Part shown: positions 28,123 through 37,262 of the stretch, one piece after another
Position numbering within the stretch: the first letter of the stretch is position 1
Layout of the letters: every line of letters starts with the position of its first letter
Assembly (NCBI GenBank): GCA_947458455.1
Contig: CANGYJ010000002.1
Location: 310,001-374,000, forward strand
Direction of reading: 5' to 3'
Source of the DNA: Verrucomicrobiaceae bacterium
Lineage (GTDB): Bacteria > Verrucomicrobiota > Verrucomicrobiia > Verrucomicrobiales > Verrucomicrobiaceae
Length of the DNA stretch: 64,000 nucleotides
Program-made: the position numbers and the translations under genes
Notes under the pieces: model-generated
The model's input: the letters and a program-made list of their open reading frames with translations, nothing else
What the model was told of the DNA's origin: nothing
Databases searched by the model: none

Positions 28123-28722
28123 ATGTACGCGTGGCGGCGAATGACTCACGAAGAACGGGACAACGTCCTCCAGTGGCGGAAACTCCGCAGCCGCCCGTGG
28201 CACACACCGCCGCATCCGCTCGGTGGAGCCGGTGAGTTTCACCTCACAGCGGCATGTTACGAACATCAGCCGATCATCGGAGCCACGCCTGAGCGGATGG
28301 ATGCTTTCTCCGAAGAGCTGCTGGCCGCTTTGGAGGCCTGCCGACTTCATGCGTGGTGCCTTCTGCCAAATCACTATCACGTCTATGTCGAAACCAGTGA
28401 TCTCAAGCAGACACTCGCGACTCTCGGAAAACTACATGGCCGATCCTCCTTCTCTTGGAACGGTGAGGACAACCAACGTGGACGTCACGTCTGGCACAGT
28501 GTCTCAGATCGCCAGATCCGCAACGAAGCCCACGGCTGGGCCACCCTGAACTACCTCCATCACAACCCTGTGCGTCACGGCTACGTCTCCAAATGGCAGG
28601 ACTGGCCCTGGTCGAGCGCGAGGGACTATCTCGCCAAACAAGGCACCGACGAGGCCGCGAGAATCTGGAAGGCCTTCCCCGTGCTCGATTACGGCGCAGG
28701 TTGGGATGATCCATGTTTGTAG
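28123..28722 (+). CDS. REP-associated tyrosine transposase (RAYT, Y1/IS200-like)
   Basis: From ATG 28123, just after the REP cluster, the product is 199 residues. The HUH motif is HYH (84-86, in LLPNHYHVYVET). The likely nucleophilic tyrosine is Y144 in LNYLHHNPVRHGYV, and the WPWSSARDYL segment (161-170) is typical of RAYTs. These enzymes nick and join single-stranded REP sequences, recognising the GTAG head next to the hairpin. Four REP copies lie upstream and two plus a half copy downstream, so this is a complete RAYT-REP unit. The stop codon is inside the downstream REP. The longer upstream frame is translated REP sequence. Confidence 0.92.
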   Translation: MYAWRRMTHEERDNVLQWRKLRSRPWHTPPHPLGGAGEFHLTAACYEHQPIIGATPERMDAFSEELLAALEACRLHAWCLLPNHYHVYVETSDLKQTLATLGKLHGRSSFSWNGEDNQRGRHVWHSVSDRQIRNEAHGWATLNYLHHNPVRHGYVSKWQDWPWSSARDYLAKQGTDEAARIWKAFPVLDYGAGWDDPCL

Positions 28723-28788
28723 TTCGGCCTTCAGGCCGCGATTGGGAGTTCCCAGAGCGGGCTAAAGCCCGAACTACAAACGAACTAC
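28719..28788. repeat. REP copies (family A) downstream of RAYT
   Basis: GTAGTTCGGCCTTCAGGCCG at 28719 (containing the RAYT stop codon) faces GCGGGCTAAAGCCCGAACTAC ending at 28777. A half copy, CGAACTAC (28781-28788), follows and contains the stop codon of the minus-strand gene that ends at 28785. Confidence 0.9.
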
Positions 28789-30329
28789 CTCACATACACC
28801 GCGCTTAGCCTCGCCTGCGCTCGCTTCGCACCTTCGAAAACCACCCGCAGCCGCACCTTGTCCGGCAGCGCTACTTTCGACGCAAAAACCACCGGCACCT
28901 GAAACCCGCTTTGCGTCACCACCGCCGCGTTTTTGCCTGAAAACGCCTCCAGCGGCCTCTCAACCTCATCGAGCACTTCCACGCGCAACACAGCCGCCTC
29001 GCTCAAACCATCCACATTCACGAAAATGCCTTCCTTCGGCCTCGAAACAGCCGCCGTAACGAGTTCCGCCGTCACCTTCGGCATCTGATAATCTCCCGGC
29101 CCTTCGCCGCTGGCATCAAACACAAGGTCGCCCATCCGATCGCGAGGCCACGCCGCGATTCCGACGCCTCCGCGCTTCACTTCTGGCCCGCCAGTGGCTC
29201 GCGGGTCCCAGGAGCCGTAATAGACAAACGTCTTCTCGCCGATGTTCTCGAAGCCCTGTCCTTGGATGATGCCGCCTTGGTCCCACTGGCCATCCTTGCC
29301 GCGCTCCAGCATCGTCCACTCATGCTGCGGCTCGCGGAAGGTGTGACCATCATTCGACATCACGAAGCCCAGATCGACCGACACATCTTTCCACGCCGCC
29401 GCGCCATGCCAGCGGCCATACACGCCGAGCAAAACATTCCCGCGAGGCCACACCGCGATGCCTTCGTGGTTCTGCTCCCCCTCGCGACTCTTCCCCGCAC
29501 CGAGATACGCATGCTGCGCCGTCCGCACAAAGGCCAGCGTGCTCGTGGCCGACCAATTCACAAAGTCCGCGCTGCGATGCAGCCGCACCACCCGGCCTTG
29601 GTAGTGATGCGTGTGTGGCATCGCGTTCTGCGCGGTGAGAAAATACTGCCCGTCCCACTGATACAGCCCGCAGGCCGGCTCCAGATGAAAGCCCGGCACC
29701 AGCAGACCCTGCTTCCGCAGCTCGCCTTTGACCGGATTGACCTCTTTGACAGGCCGCCACGTCAGCCCATCGGCACTCACAAAGGGCAGCAGCGTACCCA
29801 GCCGCGTGTGATGGCGAAAATACACATGCGTGACCATCTTGTAGCGCCGCGAAGCATCGGAATCAACGTCATCCTTGATCACCTTCAGGTTCACAAAACC
29901 CCAGGCTGCGCCCACATCCACAAGGTTGTTCTTTTTGCTACCGCGAAACTCCACCAAGCCCAGCTCCGGCTTCACCCACGACACGCCGTCCGTGCTCTCC
30001 GCATACGCTGCTCGCCAGCGCTCCGAGGCCACCGCACCTTTCCCAGCATCATCAAAGGCCACATACCACATCCGGTATTTGCCGCCGTCTTGGATGATCG
30101 AGCCATAAAACTGCACGCCCTGCGCATCCACTGCGCCTGGCGATCCACGCTTCACCACAGGATTGCCTTCAAACCGCTCCGGCTGTCGCATTTCGAGCTT
30201 CAAATTCTGCGTGTGCGGAATCGAGACGTTGTCGAAAGCGAACAGCGTGGTCGCTTTCGTTTCATCGAACAGACCCGCTGCGCCCAGGTGGGCGGTGGTG
30301 AGGACAAGAGCGGCAATCAACAATTTCAT
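28785..30329 (-). CDS. Secreted five-bladed beta-propeller protein (GH32/GH43-like)
   Basis: This 514-residue protein has a signal peptide (MKLLIAALVLTTAHLGAAG) and repeated propeller-type segments such as KYRMWYVAFD, AYAESTDGVSWVKPELGLV and FVMSNDGHTFREP, seen in glycosyl hydrolase family 32/43-like proteins. The exact activity cannot be given, and no clear catalytic acids were assigned. It overlaps the sulfatase stop by four bases (ATGA), so the two are coupled and probably act on one sulfated glycan. The stop codon is provided by a REP half copy. Confidence 0.75.
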   Translation of the reverse strand: MKLLIAALVLTTAHLGAAGLFDETKATTLFAFDNVSIPHTQNLKLEMRQPERFEGNPVVKRGSPGAVDAQGVQFYGSIIQDGGKYRMWYVAFDDAGKGAVASERWRAAYAESTDGVSWVKPELGLVEFRGSKKNNLVDVGAAWGFVNLKVIKDDVDSDASRRYKMVTHVYFRHHTRLGTLLPFVSADGLTWRPVKEVNPVKGELRKQGLLVPGFHLEPACGLYQWDGQYFLTAQNAMPHTHHYQGRVVRLHRSADFVNWSATSTLAFVRTAQHAYLGAGKSREGEQNHEGIAVWPRGNVLLGVYGRWHGAAAWKDVSVDLGFVMSNDGHTFREPQHEWTMLERGKDGQWDQGGIIQGQGFENIGEKTFVYYGSWDPRATGGPEVKRGGVGIAAWPRDRMGDLVFDASGEGPGDYQMPKVTAELVTAAVSRPKEGIFVNVDGLSEAAVLRVEVLDEVERPLEAFSGKNAAVVTQSGFQVPVVFASKVALPDKVRLRVVFEGAKRAQARLSAVYVR

Positions 30330-31726
30330 GGTTGTTTCTTCTTTTTCGCCTTGGCTTTCTTGGCGGCACCGGGGTCGATGAGCGTGACGGGTTCGCCTTG
30401 GAGGAGTGGTTTGCCAAAGACAGTTTGGGTATCGCCTTGCTGTTTCATCCAGGCGTCGAGATCGCTGCGCATGGTGGTGAGCCGCTCGGTTTGTTTTGGA
30501 TCGGCTGCGAGGTTGTGGAGTTCATTGGGATCAGCGGCGAGGTCGTAGAGTTCTTCGGCGGGACGCGTGGTGAAGCGCTTCACGGTGGCGGCGGCTTTGG
30601 GATCGTTTTCGGCGGCGGTGAGCCATGTTTTCCAATACGCGAGGCCACTGGGGCCGGTGGAGCGTGAGATGTGGCTGTGATGCTGGAATTCGGGATGGAG
30701 ATTGCGGATGTATTTCCAGTCGCGGGTGCGGACGGAGCGGATGGGATAGACGTTGAAGTCGCCATCGCCGCTGTGCGTGGCGAAGATGTGGTCACGATGC
30801 GTGGTGGCAGTGCCGCGCAGGATTCCGGCGAAGGATTTGCCGTCGATACCTTCAGGAACTTTCCCGCCGCCGAGTTCGATGAAGGTAGGGAGCAAGTCGG
30901 GCCAGCAGACCATCGCATCGCTGGTGGTGGCCGGTTTCAGCGTGCCGGGCCAGGCGATGATGAGCGGGATGCGGATGCCGGCATCGTAGAGGTTCCATTT
31001 CCCAAAGGGCCACTGGCCGCCGTGATCAGCGGTGTAGATGAAGAGTGTGTCGCCAATGATTTTCTCGCTAGCAAGGGTGCGGACCTCGCCGAGCAGCGTG
31101 TCGGACTTGGTGATGTCGGTCAGGTAGCCCGCACGCTGCTCCCGTGTGACGGCGGTGTCCACATGCATGGGCGGGATCGTGACTTTGGCCGGATCGTAAC
31201 TGCGTTCTTCACTCCACGGCACATGCGGATGGCGTGTGCCGACGAAAAGGCAGAGCGGCTTGTTCGATGTGCGCTCGCTGAGGAACTTCGCCACCTCGGC
31301 CGTGTCCGAGACGCCCACCGGTGGCCCGATCACGGTATCGAAGTCATAGAACTTGGCCCAGTCTCCATGCGCGACCTTGCCAATGATCGCCATTTCGTAT
31401 CCGAGACTGCGGAGCACCGTCGGCAGAGATGGAACCTCGGGTTTTTTGGCGTTGTGATTGGCCTCTGCGCCATTGCGAGCCGACCAAAGTCCCGTCAGCA
31501 TCGCCGTGCGGCTCGGTCCACAGGCTGGCGAGGCGACAAAGGCGTGCGTGAACTTCAATCCTTCCTCCGCGAGCCGTTTCATGTTCGGCGTACGGACTTC
31601 GGTGGAGCCATAGGCCTGCGAATCGACCTGGCTGTGATCATCCGAGATGAAAACGACGATGTTGGGCTGAGCAGCCAATGCGTAGAGCAGAGGGCAAAGG
31701 GCGAGGAGGAACAATAGGCGTTTCAT
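30326..31726 (-). CDS. Secreted sulfatase, formylglycine type
   Basis: From ATG 31726 the product is 466 residues with a signal peptide (MKRLLFLLALCPLLYALAAQ). The sulfatase core begins PNIVVFISDDHSQVDSQAYG. The activation motif C69-G-P-S-R73 (C-x-P-S-R) holds the cysteine to be converted to formylglycine, and GKWNLYDAGIRIPLI is the second sulfatase signature. Substrates are sulfate esters of polysaccharides or mucins. The upstream reading frame (to 32005) lacks a plausible role. The maturation enzyme is not in the window. It is coupled with the propeller protein gene downstream. Confidence 0.92.
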   Translation of the reverse strand: MKRLLFLLALCPLLYALAAQPNIVVFISDDHSQVDSQAYGSTEVRTPNMKRLAEEGLKFTHAFVASPACGPSRTAMLTGLWSARNGAEANHNAKKPEVPSLPTVLRSLGYEMAIIGKVAHGDWAKFYDFDTVIGPPVGVSDTAEVAKFLSERTSNKPLCLFVGTRHPHVPWSEERSYDPAKVTIPPMHVDTAVTREQRAGYLTDITKSDTLLGEVRTLASEKIIGDTLFIYTADHGGQWPFGKWNLYDAGIRIPLIIAWPGTLKPATTSDAMVCWPDLLPTFIELGGGKVPEGIDGKSFAGILRGTATTHRDHIFATHSGDGDFNVYPIRSVRTRDWKYIRNLHPEFQHHSHISRSTGPSGLAYWKTWLTAAENDPKAAATVKRFTTRPAEELYDLAADPNELHNLAADPKQTERLTTMRSDLDAWMKQQGDTQTVFGKPLLQGEPVTLIDPGAAKKAKAKKKKQP

Positions 31727-31895
31727 GATCGGCGAGGCCTGTGAACTGGCTGGTTGGGGCGAATGTTGCGGCTTTTTGCGAGGCTCTTTGCTCCCTCCAA
31801 CCCTGGCAGACCTCCCCAAAAAATCTCCGGCGTGAAATTCTGGATGTAACTCTTTTTCCAGAATGGTGAGAGAGTAGTAAAGTTCTTTCGATTTA

Positions 31896-34800
31896 ATGCC
31901 CAATCCTGCCGCCATGTCCCCTGTCGCCTTTTTCCGTTCCGCCTGCGTTTTGTTGCTCCTTGCCGCCGCTGCGCGGGCTAGTTCGGTGAGCGGGGTGGTC
32001 GTCACGAATCAGCCTACGGCTCCGTATTATGTCATCGAGGCGGATGCGGTGGATGGGAATGGCCTTTCCAACCGGCATCTGCTGGAAATGGAGGCGCAGG
32101 TGAGCCTCACACTGGCGGGGACGTATGAGCTGCGCTGGTCGCTGATCGATGAAACGGACACGGCGGTGCACACGGACAGTTCGCAGACGATGTCCGGGCC
32201 AACGGTCGGCGCGGTGACGCGGAGCATTTCCTTCGATCTGCCTGCGGGGGTGACTTTGGACCAAAATAAGGTCTATCGGGCGAAGCTGGCGGTGTTTCGG
32301 GATCTGGGCGGCGGGGCCTACATCGCCACGGCGAGTGATGTGGAGGCCACGGGGCGGACTTACCTGCATTTCACCAGCACGAATCCCACCGACCTGGATC
32401 GCAATGTGATCACGGAGGTCGTTTCCGGCTCCTACAGCCGCACTTACCTGCTGGAGGCGGATTCGAGCCTGGATGCGGTGCCGCTGAGTGTGACGATCCG
32501 CCTGCACCGCTATGACGCCTGGGGCTCCGCCGTGGGCACGGCCAGTGTGAACACGAAAGTGGAGGCGAAACTGCATGAGGTGGGCACGGACGCGGAGACC
32601 ACGCCCACGGCGGGTGTCTCCAGCGTCATCGCGGTGGACATCGACAGCCATGATGGCGGCATTTTCATGAAATCCCCCGTGGTGGTGAATCAGGTGCACA
32701 CGTTGGAGGTCGATCCGCCCGTGCAGCTCGAAAGTTTCTCCAAAACCTACTACGCCAAAGCGATGTCGTTTGACCAGGGGATCGCGGCGTTGGGCTACCA
32801 GCAGGGGGAGGCGCAAAATCTGGCGAATCAGCGTCTGCGGCACTACAGCGGGGCTTTGGAGTGGGGAAACATCGCCACGCATTTCACCAGTTTCAGCGCG
32901 GGGCCTGTGGGGGTCACTTTGGGGGCAAATTATGTGCAGTCCGGCTCGGTAGGCGTGACGGGCGGCAGCGTCGATTCACCGGTGGGATACAGCTTCAGCG
33001 CCAGCGGCCTCACGCTGCGGCTTTTTGATGATGGGCATGCGGAAGTCTTCGCCGGCACGGCGAATGTGAGCGGTCCGGTGCCGGACACGGGCACGGCGGG
33101 CGGCCTGGGCTTTGCACGCAGCGGCATCGTGCTGAGCAGCACGGGCGGCACGGCGAGTTTTGAGGTCACTTTGCCCGTGGGCATGGGCTATAGCAGCACG
33201 CGGGACCAGTGGCTGCTGGACAATGAGCTGGACATCACCGGTGTGACGCTTTCCTCCGCGCTGGCCCCCACGGGCAATCCCGTGCGTGCGGGCACGCTGT
33301 GGTTCGCGGAGGAGACGAAGCCGGTGCGCTGCGAGGTGAGTGATGTGACCTGGCATGTGAGCACGGGCACCTTTGATTTCACCGAGGTCAGCGCCTACGC
33401 GGTGAGAAAGCCCTTCGACACGGAGCTGGCGGCCACGGTGGGCCTGAAAAATGCGTCGATGACCACGAAGCGCAGCAATGACAACTACTACCACGACCTG
33501 GACGGCACGCTGACCGCGATGACTTTGAGCAAAGGTGCCACGAATGGCGATGCACGACTCACCGCGCAGTTCGGCGTGGCCGTGGGCGACTTCCGCACGC
33601 ACTTCCCGTATGATGTGGAGCTGAAATGGAATGCCGCTGGCACCTTGAAATTCACCAACGACCTCGTCACACCGGCCTCCAGCACGCTCGCCAGCGGTGT
33701 GGCGGTGAGCGTGGCCTACGCGCAGCACTGCTGGGACGCGGGGGATTGCGGCCTGGGCACACGCTTTGACTCCATGAACATCACGCCGGACGGCGGCACG
33801 CTTTCCTTCACGGCGGACGGTGGTCTGCATGCGAAGGACCGCAGCACGCATGCCGTCGGCGGCAATGCGCTGGCCTGGGGCATGTTTGCGGCCACGCCGC
33901 AGTTCGCGCACTCGCATGTGCTTTCCTTCACGGATGGGAATTTCCTCATGGCGGGCACTTTCCTGCGCGGTGACAGCGTCTCCACCACCAGCGCGGCGGA
34001 CAAGCCCGGCGTGCTGCACCACAGCGGCTTTGATCCCGCGAATCTGAGCAATGCGGAGCGTCCGGCGGATGTGGGCTACCTCACGGGTGCGGCGGATTAT
34101 CCGGGGCTGAATCTGCGTGCGCAGCCGCTCATGCCCGCGATGAGCCTCATCGCCGGCGAGGCAATGGGCTATGACATGAAGACCCGCTCCAAGTACTACC
34201 TCCGTCACGGCGGCGTCAGCGGCATCCATGATCCTGATCCTGCCAGCGTCGCGGACACGGCCACGCTCTACGGTTATGACTTCACCATCAGCACCATGGG
34301 CCTCTCCTTCCTCGGCGGGGAGAACGTCATCAGCCGCTTCAATGGCAGCATCGACCTGCCGCAGTATTCGGACTTCAGCATTGGCTTTGAAAACCTCACG
34401 CTCACCTGCCTCGGCGGGCTGGACGGCGGCGAGGTGCCCGCCACGGAGACGGATAAAACGTTGCAGCACTGGAATGCGATCATGACGCCGCTCTCGATCG
34501 CCTTTGAGCGTGCGAGCGAGTGCGATCCAGGCACCGGCTTCCTCACCATCGGCATGCAGGGGCATGCCTCGCACCTGGACTTCCCGCTGGCGGGCACGCT
34601 GGGCTTTCTGAGCACCGGGGCACTCATCCGTGAGGCGGATGCAAAGCCCTCCGCGGCCGATCCCATCACCAGCCGCTTCCCGCTGCCTGCGTCCTTCACC
34701 CTCACCGGTCGCCAGGGCAGTGATTACACATTCACACCGGTGCAGCAGGCGTATTTGAGCCACCACACACGCACCAGCAGCGGCCAGGGCCTGTGGAATC

Positions 34801-37205
34801 TCTTTGGCACCATCAACGTGCCCTTCTTTGAGGACATCCAGGCGCATCTCCAGGTCAAAGCGGTCGAGGCAGACACCTCCTCCGCGCTGCCGATCATGGG
34901 CGGCTGGCCTGCGCACGGCTGGAAGATCGCCACCACGCAGACGCCCTTCAACACCACCGCTTTCGACACCAGTCACGACAGCTTCACCGGTAGCACGCTC
35001 ACCGATTATCAAAACGGCGGCGCTGGAGCCTCCGCGCAGGCTTACCTGCCGCGTGCGCAGCGCTCCTGGCTGGGCGGCATCGTGGAGTTCGACTACCCGC
35101 TGAACTGGGACACCACGCTGCGCTACTTCACCGCCGCATCCCCCACCGTGAATGCGAACCTCCTCGTGCTCCAGGCGCAGCATCAGCTCGACTACCTCGG
35201 CCCGGACACGGCGGACATCAGCTTTGGCATTCAATACGACGGTCTGCCGAGCATCAGCATCGGCAATCTGCTCGTGAACGAGCTCGGCGACAGCACTGGC
35301 ATGGCCCAGGCCGTCGTGGAAGCCGCTGGCGATGATGTTTTCGCGGCGCTGGAAGACGGGCTCGATGACTTCAGCGACCTCGTCAGCGACAAAGCGGAAG
35401 ACTTGACCGATCAAATCCTCGACGCCGCCATCGACACGCCGCTGGACCTCTTCTTTGATGAATTGGAGAGCGAACTGCAAAATCCCGCCGCCACGGCCTA
35501 TGCGGACGCGGATGCACTCATCGACGCCTGGTTCGGTGCCACGGGTGCTCCCGGGCCGGTGCCAGGCTTTGTACTGCGCAGCCAGCTCGCCGCCATGAAT
35601 GGCGGAGCCTCGGCGATCAATCTGCTCAGCGAAGTGGACCGCAAACTCGCCAAAGTGCAGGGCCTCATCAATGCCTTCATCGGCGAAGTGCCACGCAGCG
35701 GCGGAGTCGATCCCGGCATCCTCTTTGAAGACGCCTTGGGCAACCGCACCGTCTTCCAATCCCTCGGCTCGGAGATCATCGAGACGCTGGCGGACCTCAC
35801 CGTCACGCCCACGCTCACCACTGAGCTCAACAACCTGCTCGCCGAGGCCGAACCCGCGCTGGAAACGATCACCAGCACGCTCACCAGCCTCAACACGCAG
35901 ATCACCGCGCTGCGCACCCAGATCAGCAGCGCCACGGACCTCGCGACGGAGATCAATGCCCTCTTTGCAGCGAATGCGGCGCTTTTCCAGACCATCGCCG
36001 ACGACTCCGCAGCGGAGATGAAGCTCATCCTCGCCGAAGTGGCACAGCAGGACTACGCGCAGTTCGATTCGCTCAAGGCAGAGCTCAAGCAGCGCATCCG
36101 CGCCCACATCGCCGATGCGCTGAACACCAGCACACTCATCACCGACATCCGCAATGCGCTGCGTGACCGGCTCAACGACCTGCACCGCTCCTTTGAGAGC
36201 GCGGTGGACAGCGTCTTTGCGGAAATCAACAAAGCCATCCGCGACGTCGTCACCGAATCCCTCGCCGGTGTGGATGACAACATCAACGGCCTGCTCGGCG
36301 ATCTCGGCGACAAGATGGGCGCGGGCAGCATCAATGGCTTCGCCAGCATCAACAACGACTCGCTCGACATGCTGCGCCTGGACGGCCATTTCGAGTGGGA
36401 GATGGCGGCGGAGAAGCAGCAGTTCGACGCCTACCTCGAAATCCTCAATCTGGAGACGAATGGACCTGCTGGATGCTCCACCACTGCGGCGGATACTTAC
36501 CAAGTCACCCTCGGTACACCGAACACGAAGCTCACCTGGCGCGGCGTCGATTTGCAGGTCGGTCTGGAGGGCAAATTCAATCTCAACGTGGCCTCCACGC
36601 CCTTCCCCAGTGGCGTGGGCGGCAGTTTCGAGCTGAAGAGCGGCTCGCTCGACTTCGAAGGCATGGGCGTGGAGGAACTCTACGTCACCACCATGCTCAG
36701 CGTCGGTGGCAGCGGCGGCGGCGTGGAGGAGGCCTACATCGGCGGTGCGGCCTCGCTCACCTTCAGCGGCTCCGGCATTGCGGGCGGGCTTTTCCTTGGC
36801 CGCACCTGCACCATTGATCCTATCTTGGAGATCGATCCTGATGTCGGCAGCGTGCTGGGCACACCGCCCTTCACCGGCGGTTATGTCTATGGCGAAGGCA
36901 CGTGGCCGCTGGTCGATTTCGGCTGCGTCTTCAACATCAGCGCCAGCGCAGGCACCGGCATCTTCTACTTCGCCGAAGGGCCCACTTACGGTGGCAAAAT
37001 CCACGCCGGCGTGTCTGGCGAGGCGCTGTGCGTCATCAGTGTGAAGGGCGAAATCGACCTCGTCGGTGTGAAAAGCGGCGACGACTTCCGCTTCACCGGC
37101 GCGGGCAAGGTGAAGGGCAAAGTCGGAGCCTGCCCCTTCTGCAAACGCTTCAACAAGACCGTGCGCCTCACCTATGAAAATGGCGGCTGGGATGCCGACT
37201 ACTGA
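31896..37205 (+). CDS. Giant secreted protein of unknown function, first of a trio
   Basis: The product is 1769 residues from ATG 31896 (18 bases later a second ATG is possible). A signal peptide (FFRSACVLLLLAAAARA) leads into two related beta-rich modules (about 35-150 and 155-290), followed by a very long beta-rich, Ser/Thr/Gly-rich middle. Residues about 1135-1480 change to amphipathic helix with heptad-like patterns (LISEIIETLADL-type). The last 290 residues are Gly-rich beta again, with a CPFCKRF motif (CxxC) about 25 residues from the end. I recognise no family. It is followed after 57 bases by two more large secreted proteins, so it is likely a surface or extracellular structure component. 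Confidence 0.75.
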   Translation: MPNPAAMSPVAFFRSACVLLLLAAAARASSVSGVVVTNQPTAPYYVIEADAVDGNGLSNRHLLEMEAQVSLTLAGTYELRWSLIDETDTAVHTDSSQTMSGPTVGAVTRSISFDLPAGVTLDQNKVYRAKLAVFRDLGGGAYIATASDVEATGRTYLHFTSTNPTDLDRNVITEVVSGSYSRTYLLEADSSLDAVPLSVTIRLHRYDAWGSAVGTASVNTKVEAKLHEVGTDAETTPTAGVSSVIAVDIDSHDGGIFMKSPVVVNQVHTLEVDPPVQLESFSKTYYAKAMSFDQGIAALGYQQGEAQNLANQRLRHYSGALEWGNIATHFTSFSAGPVGVTLGANYVQSGSVGVTGGSVDSPVGYSFSASGLTLRLFDDGHAEVFAGTANVSGPVPDTGTAGGLGFARSGIVLSSTGGTASFEVTLPVGMGYSSTRDQWLLDNELDITGVTLSSALAPTGNPVRAGTLWFAEETKPVRCEVSDVTWHVSTGTFDFTEVSAYAVRKPFDTELAATVGLKNASMTTKRSNDNYYHDLDGTLTAMTLSKGATNGDARLTAQFGVAVGDFRTHFPYDVELKWNAAGTLKFTNDLVTPASSTLASGVAVSVAYAQHCWDAGDCGLGTRFDSMNITPDGGTLSFTADGGLHAKDRSTHAVGGNALAWGMFAATPQFAHSHVLSFTDGNFLMAGTFLRGDSVSTTSAADKPGVLHHSGFDPANLSNAERPADVGYLTGAADYPGLNLRAQPLMPAMSLIAGEAMGYDMKTRSKYYLRHGGVSGIHDPDPASVADTATLYGYDFTISTMGLSFLGGENVISRFNGSIDLPQYSDFSIGFENLTLTCLGGLDGGEVPATETDKTLQHWNAIMTPLSIAFERASECDPGTGFLTIGMQGHASHLDFPLAGTLGFLSTGALIREADAKPSAADPITSRFPLPASFTLTGRQGSDYTFTPVQQAYLSHHTRTSSGQGLWNLFGTINVPFFEDIQAHLQVKAVEADTSSALPIMGGWPAHGWKIATTQTPFNTTAFDTSHDSFTGSTLTDYQNGGAGASAQAYLPRAQRSWLGGIVEFDYPLNWDTTLRYFTAASPTVNANLLVLQAQHQLDYLGPDTADISFGIQYDGLPSISIGNLLVNELGDSTGMAQAVVEAAGDDVFAALEDGLDDFSDLVSDKAEDLTDQILDAAIDTPLDLFFDELESELQNPAATAYADADALIDAWFGATGAPGPVPGFVLRSQLAAMNGGASAINLLSEVDRKLAKVQGLINAFIGEVPRSGGVDPGILFEDALGNRTVFQSLGSEIIETLADLTVTPTLTTELNNLLAEAEPALETITSTLTSLNTQITALRTQISSATDLATEINALFAANAALFQTIADDSAAEMKLILAEVAQQDYAQFDSLKAELKQRIRAHIADALNTSTLITDIRNALRDRLNDLHRSFESAVDSVFAEINKAIRDVVTESLAGVDDNINGLLGDLGDKMGAGSINGFASINNDSLDMLRLDGHFEWEMAAEKQQFDAYLEILNLETNGPAGCSTTAADTYQVTLGTPNTKLTWRGVDLQVGLEGKFNLNVASTPFPSGVGGSFELKSGSLDFEGMGVEELYVTTMLSVGGSGGGVEEAYIGGAASLTFSGSGIAGGLFLGRTCTIDPILEIDPDVGSVLGTPPFTGGYVYGEGTWPLVDFGCVFNISASAGTGIFYFAEGPTYGGKIHAGVSGEALCVISVKGEIDLVGVKSGDDFRFTGAGKVKGKVGACPFCKRFNKTVRLTYENGGWDADY

Positions 37206-37262
37206 TTTTCGAGCCTCAAACTGCCCCCAACAGCCTCCAACCGACTTTTTGCCCTTTTTGTC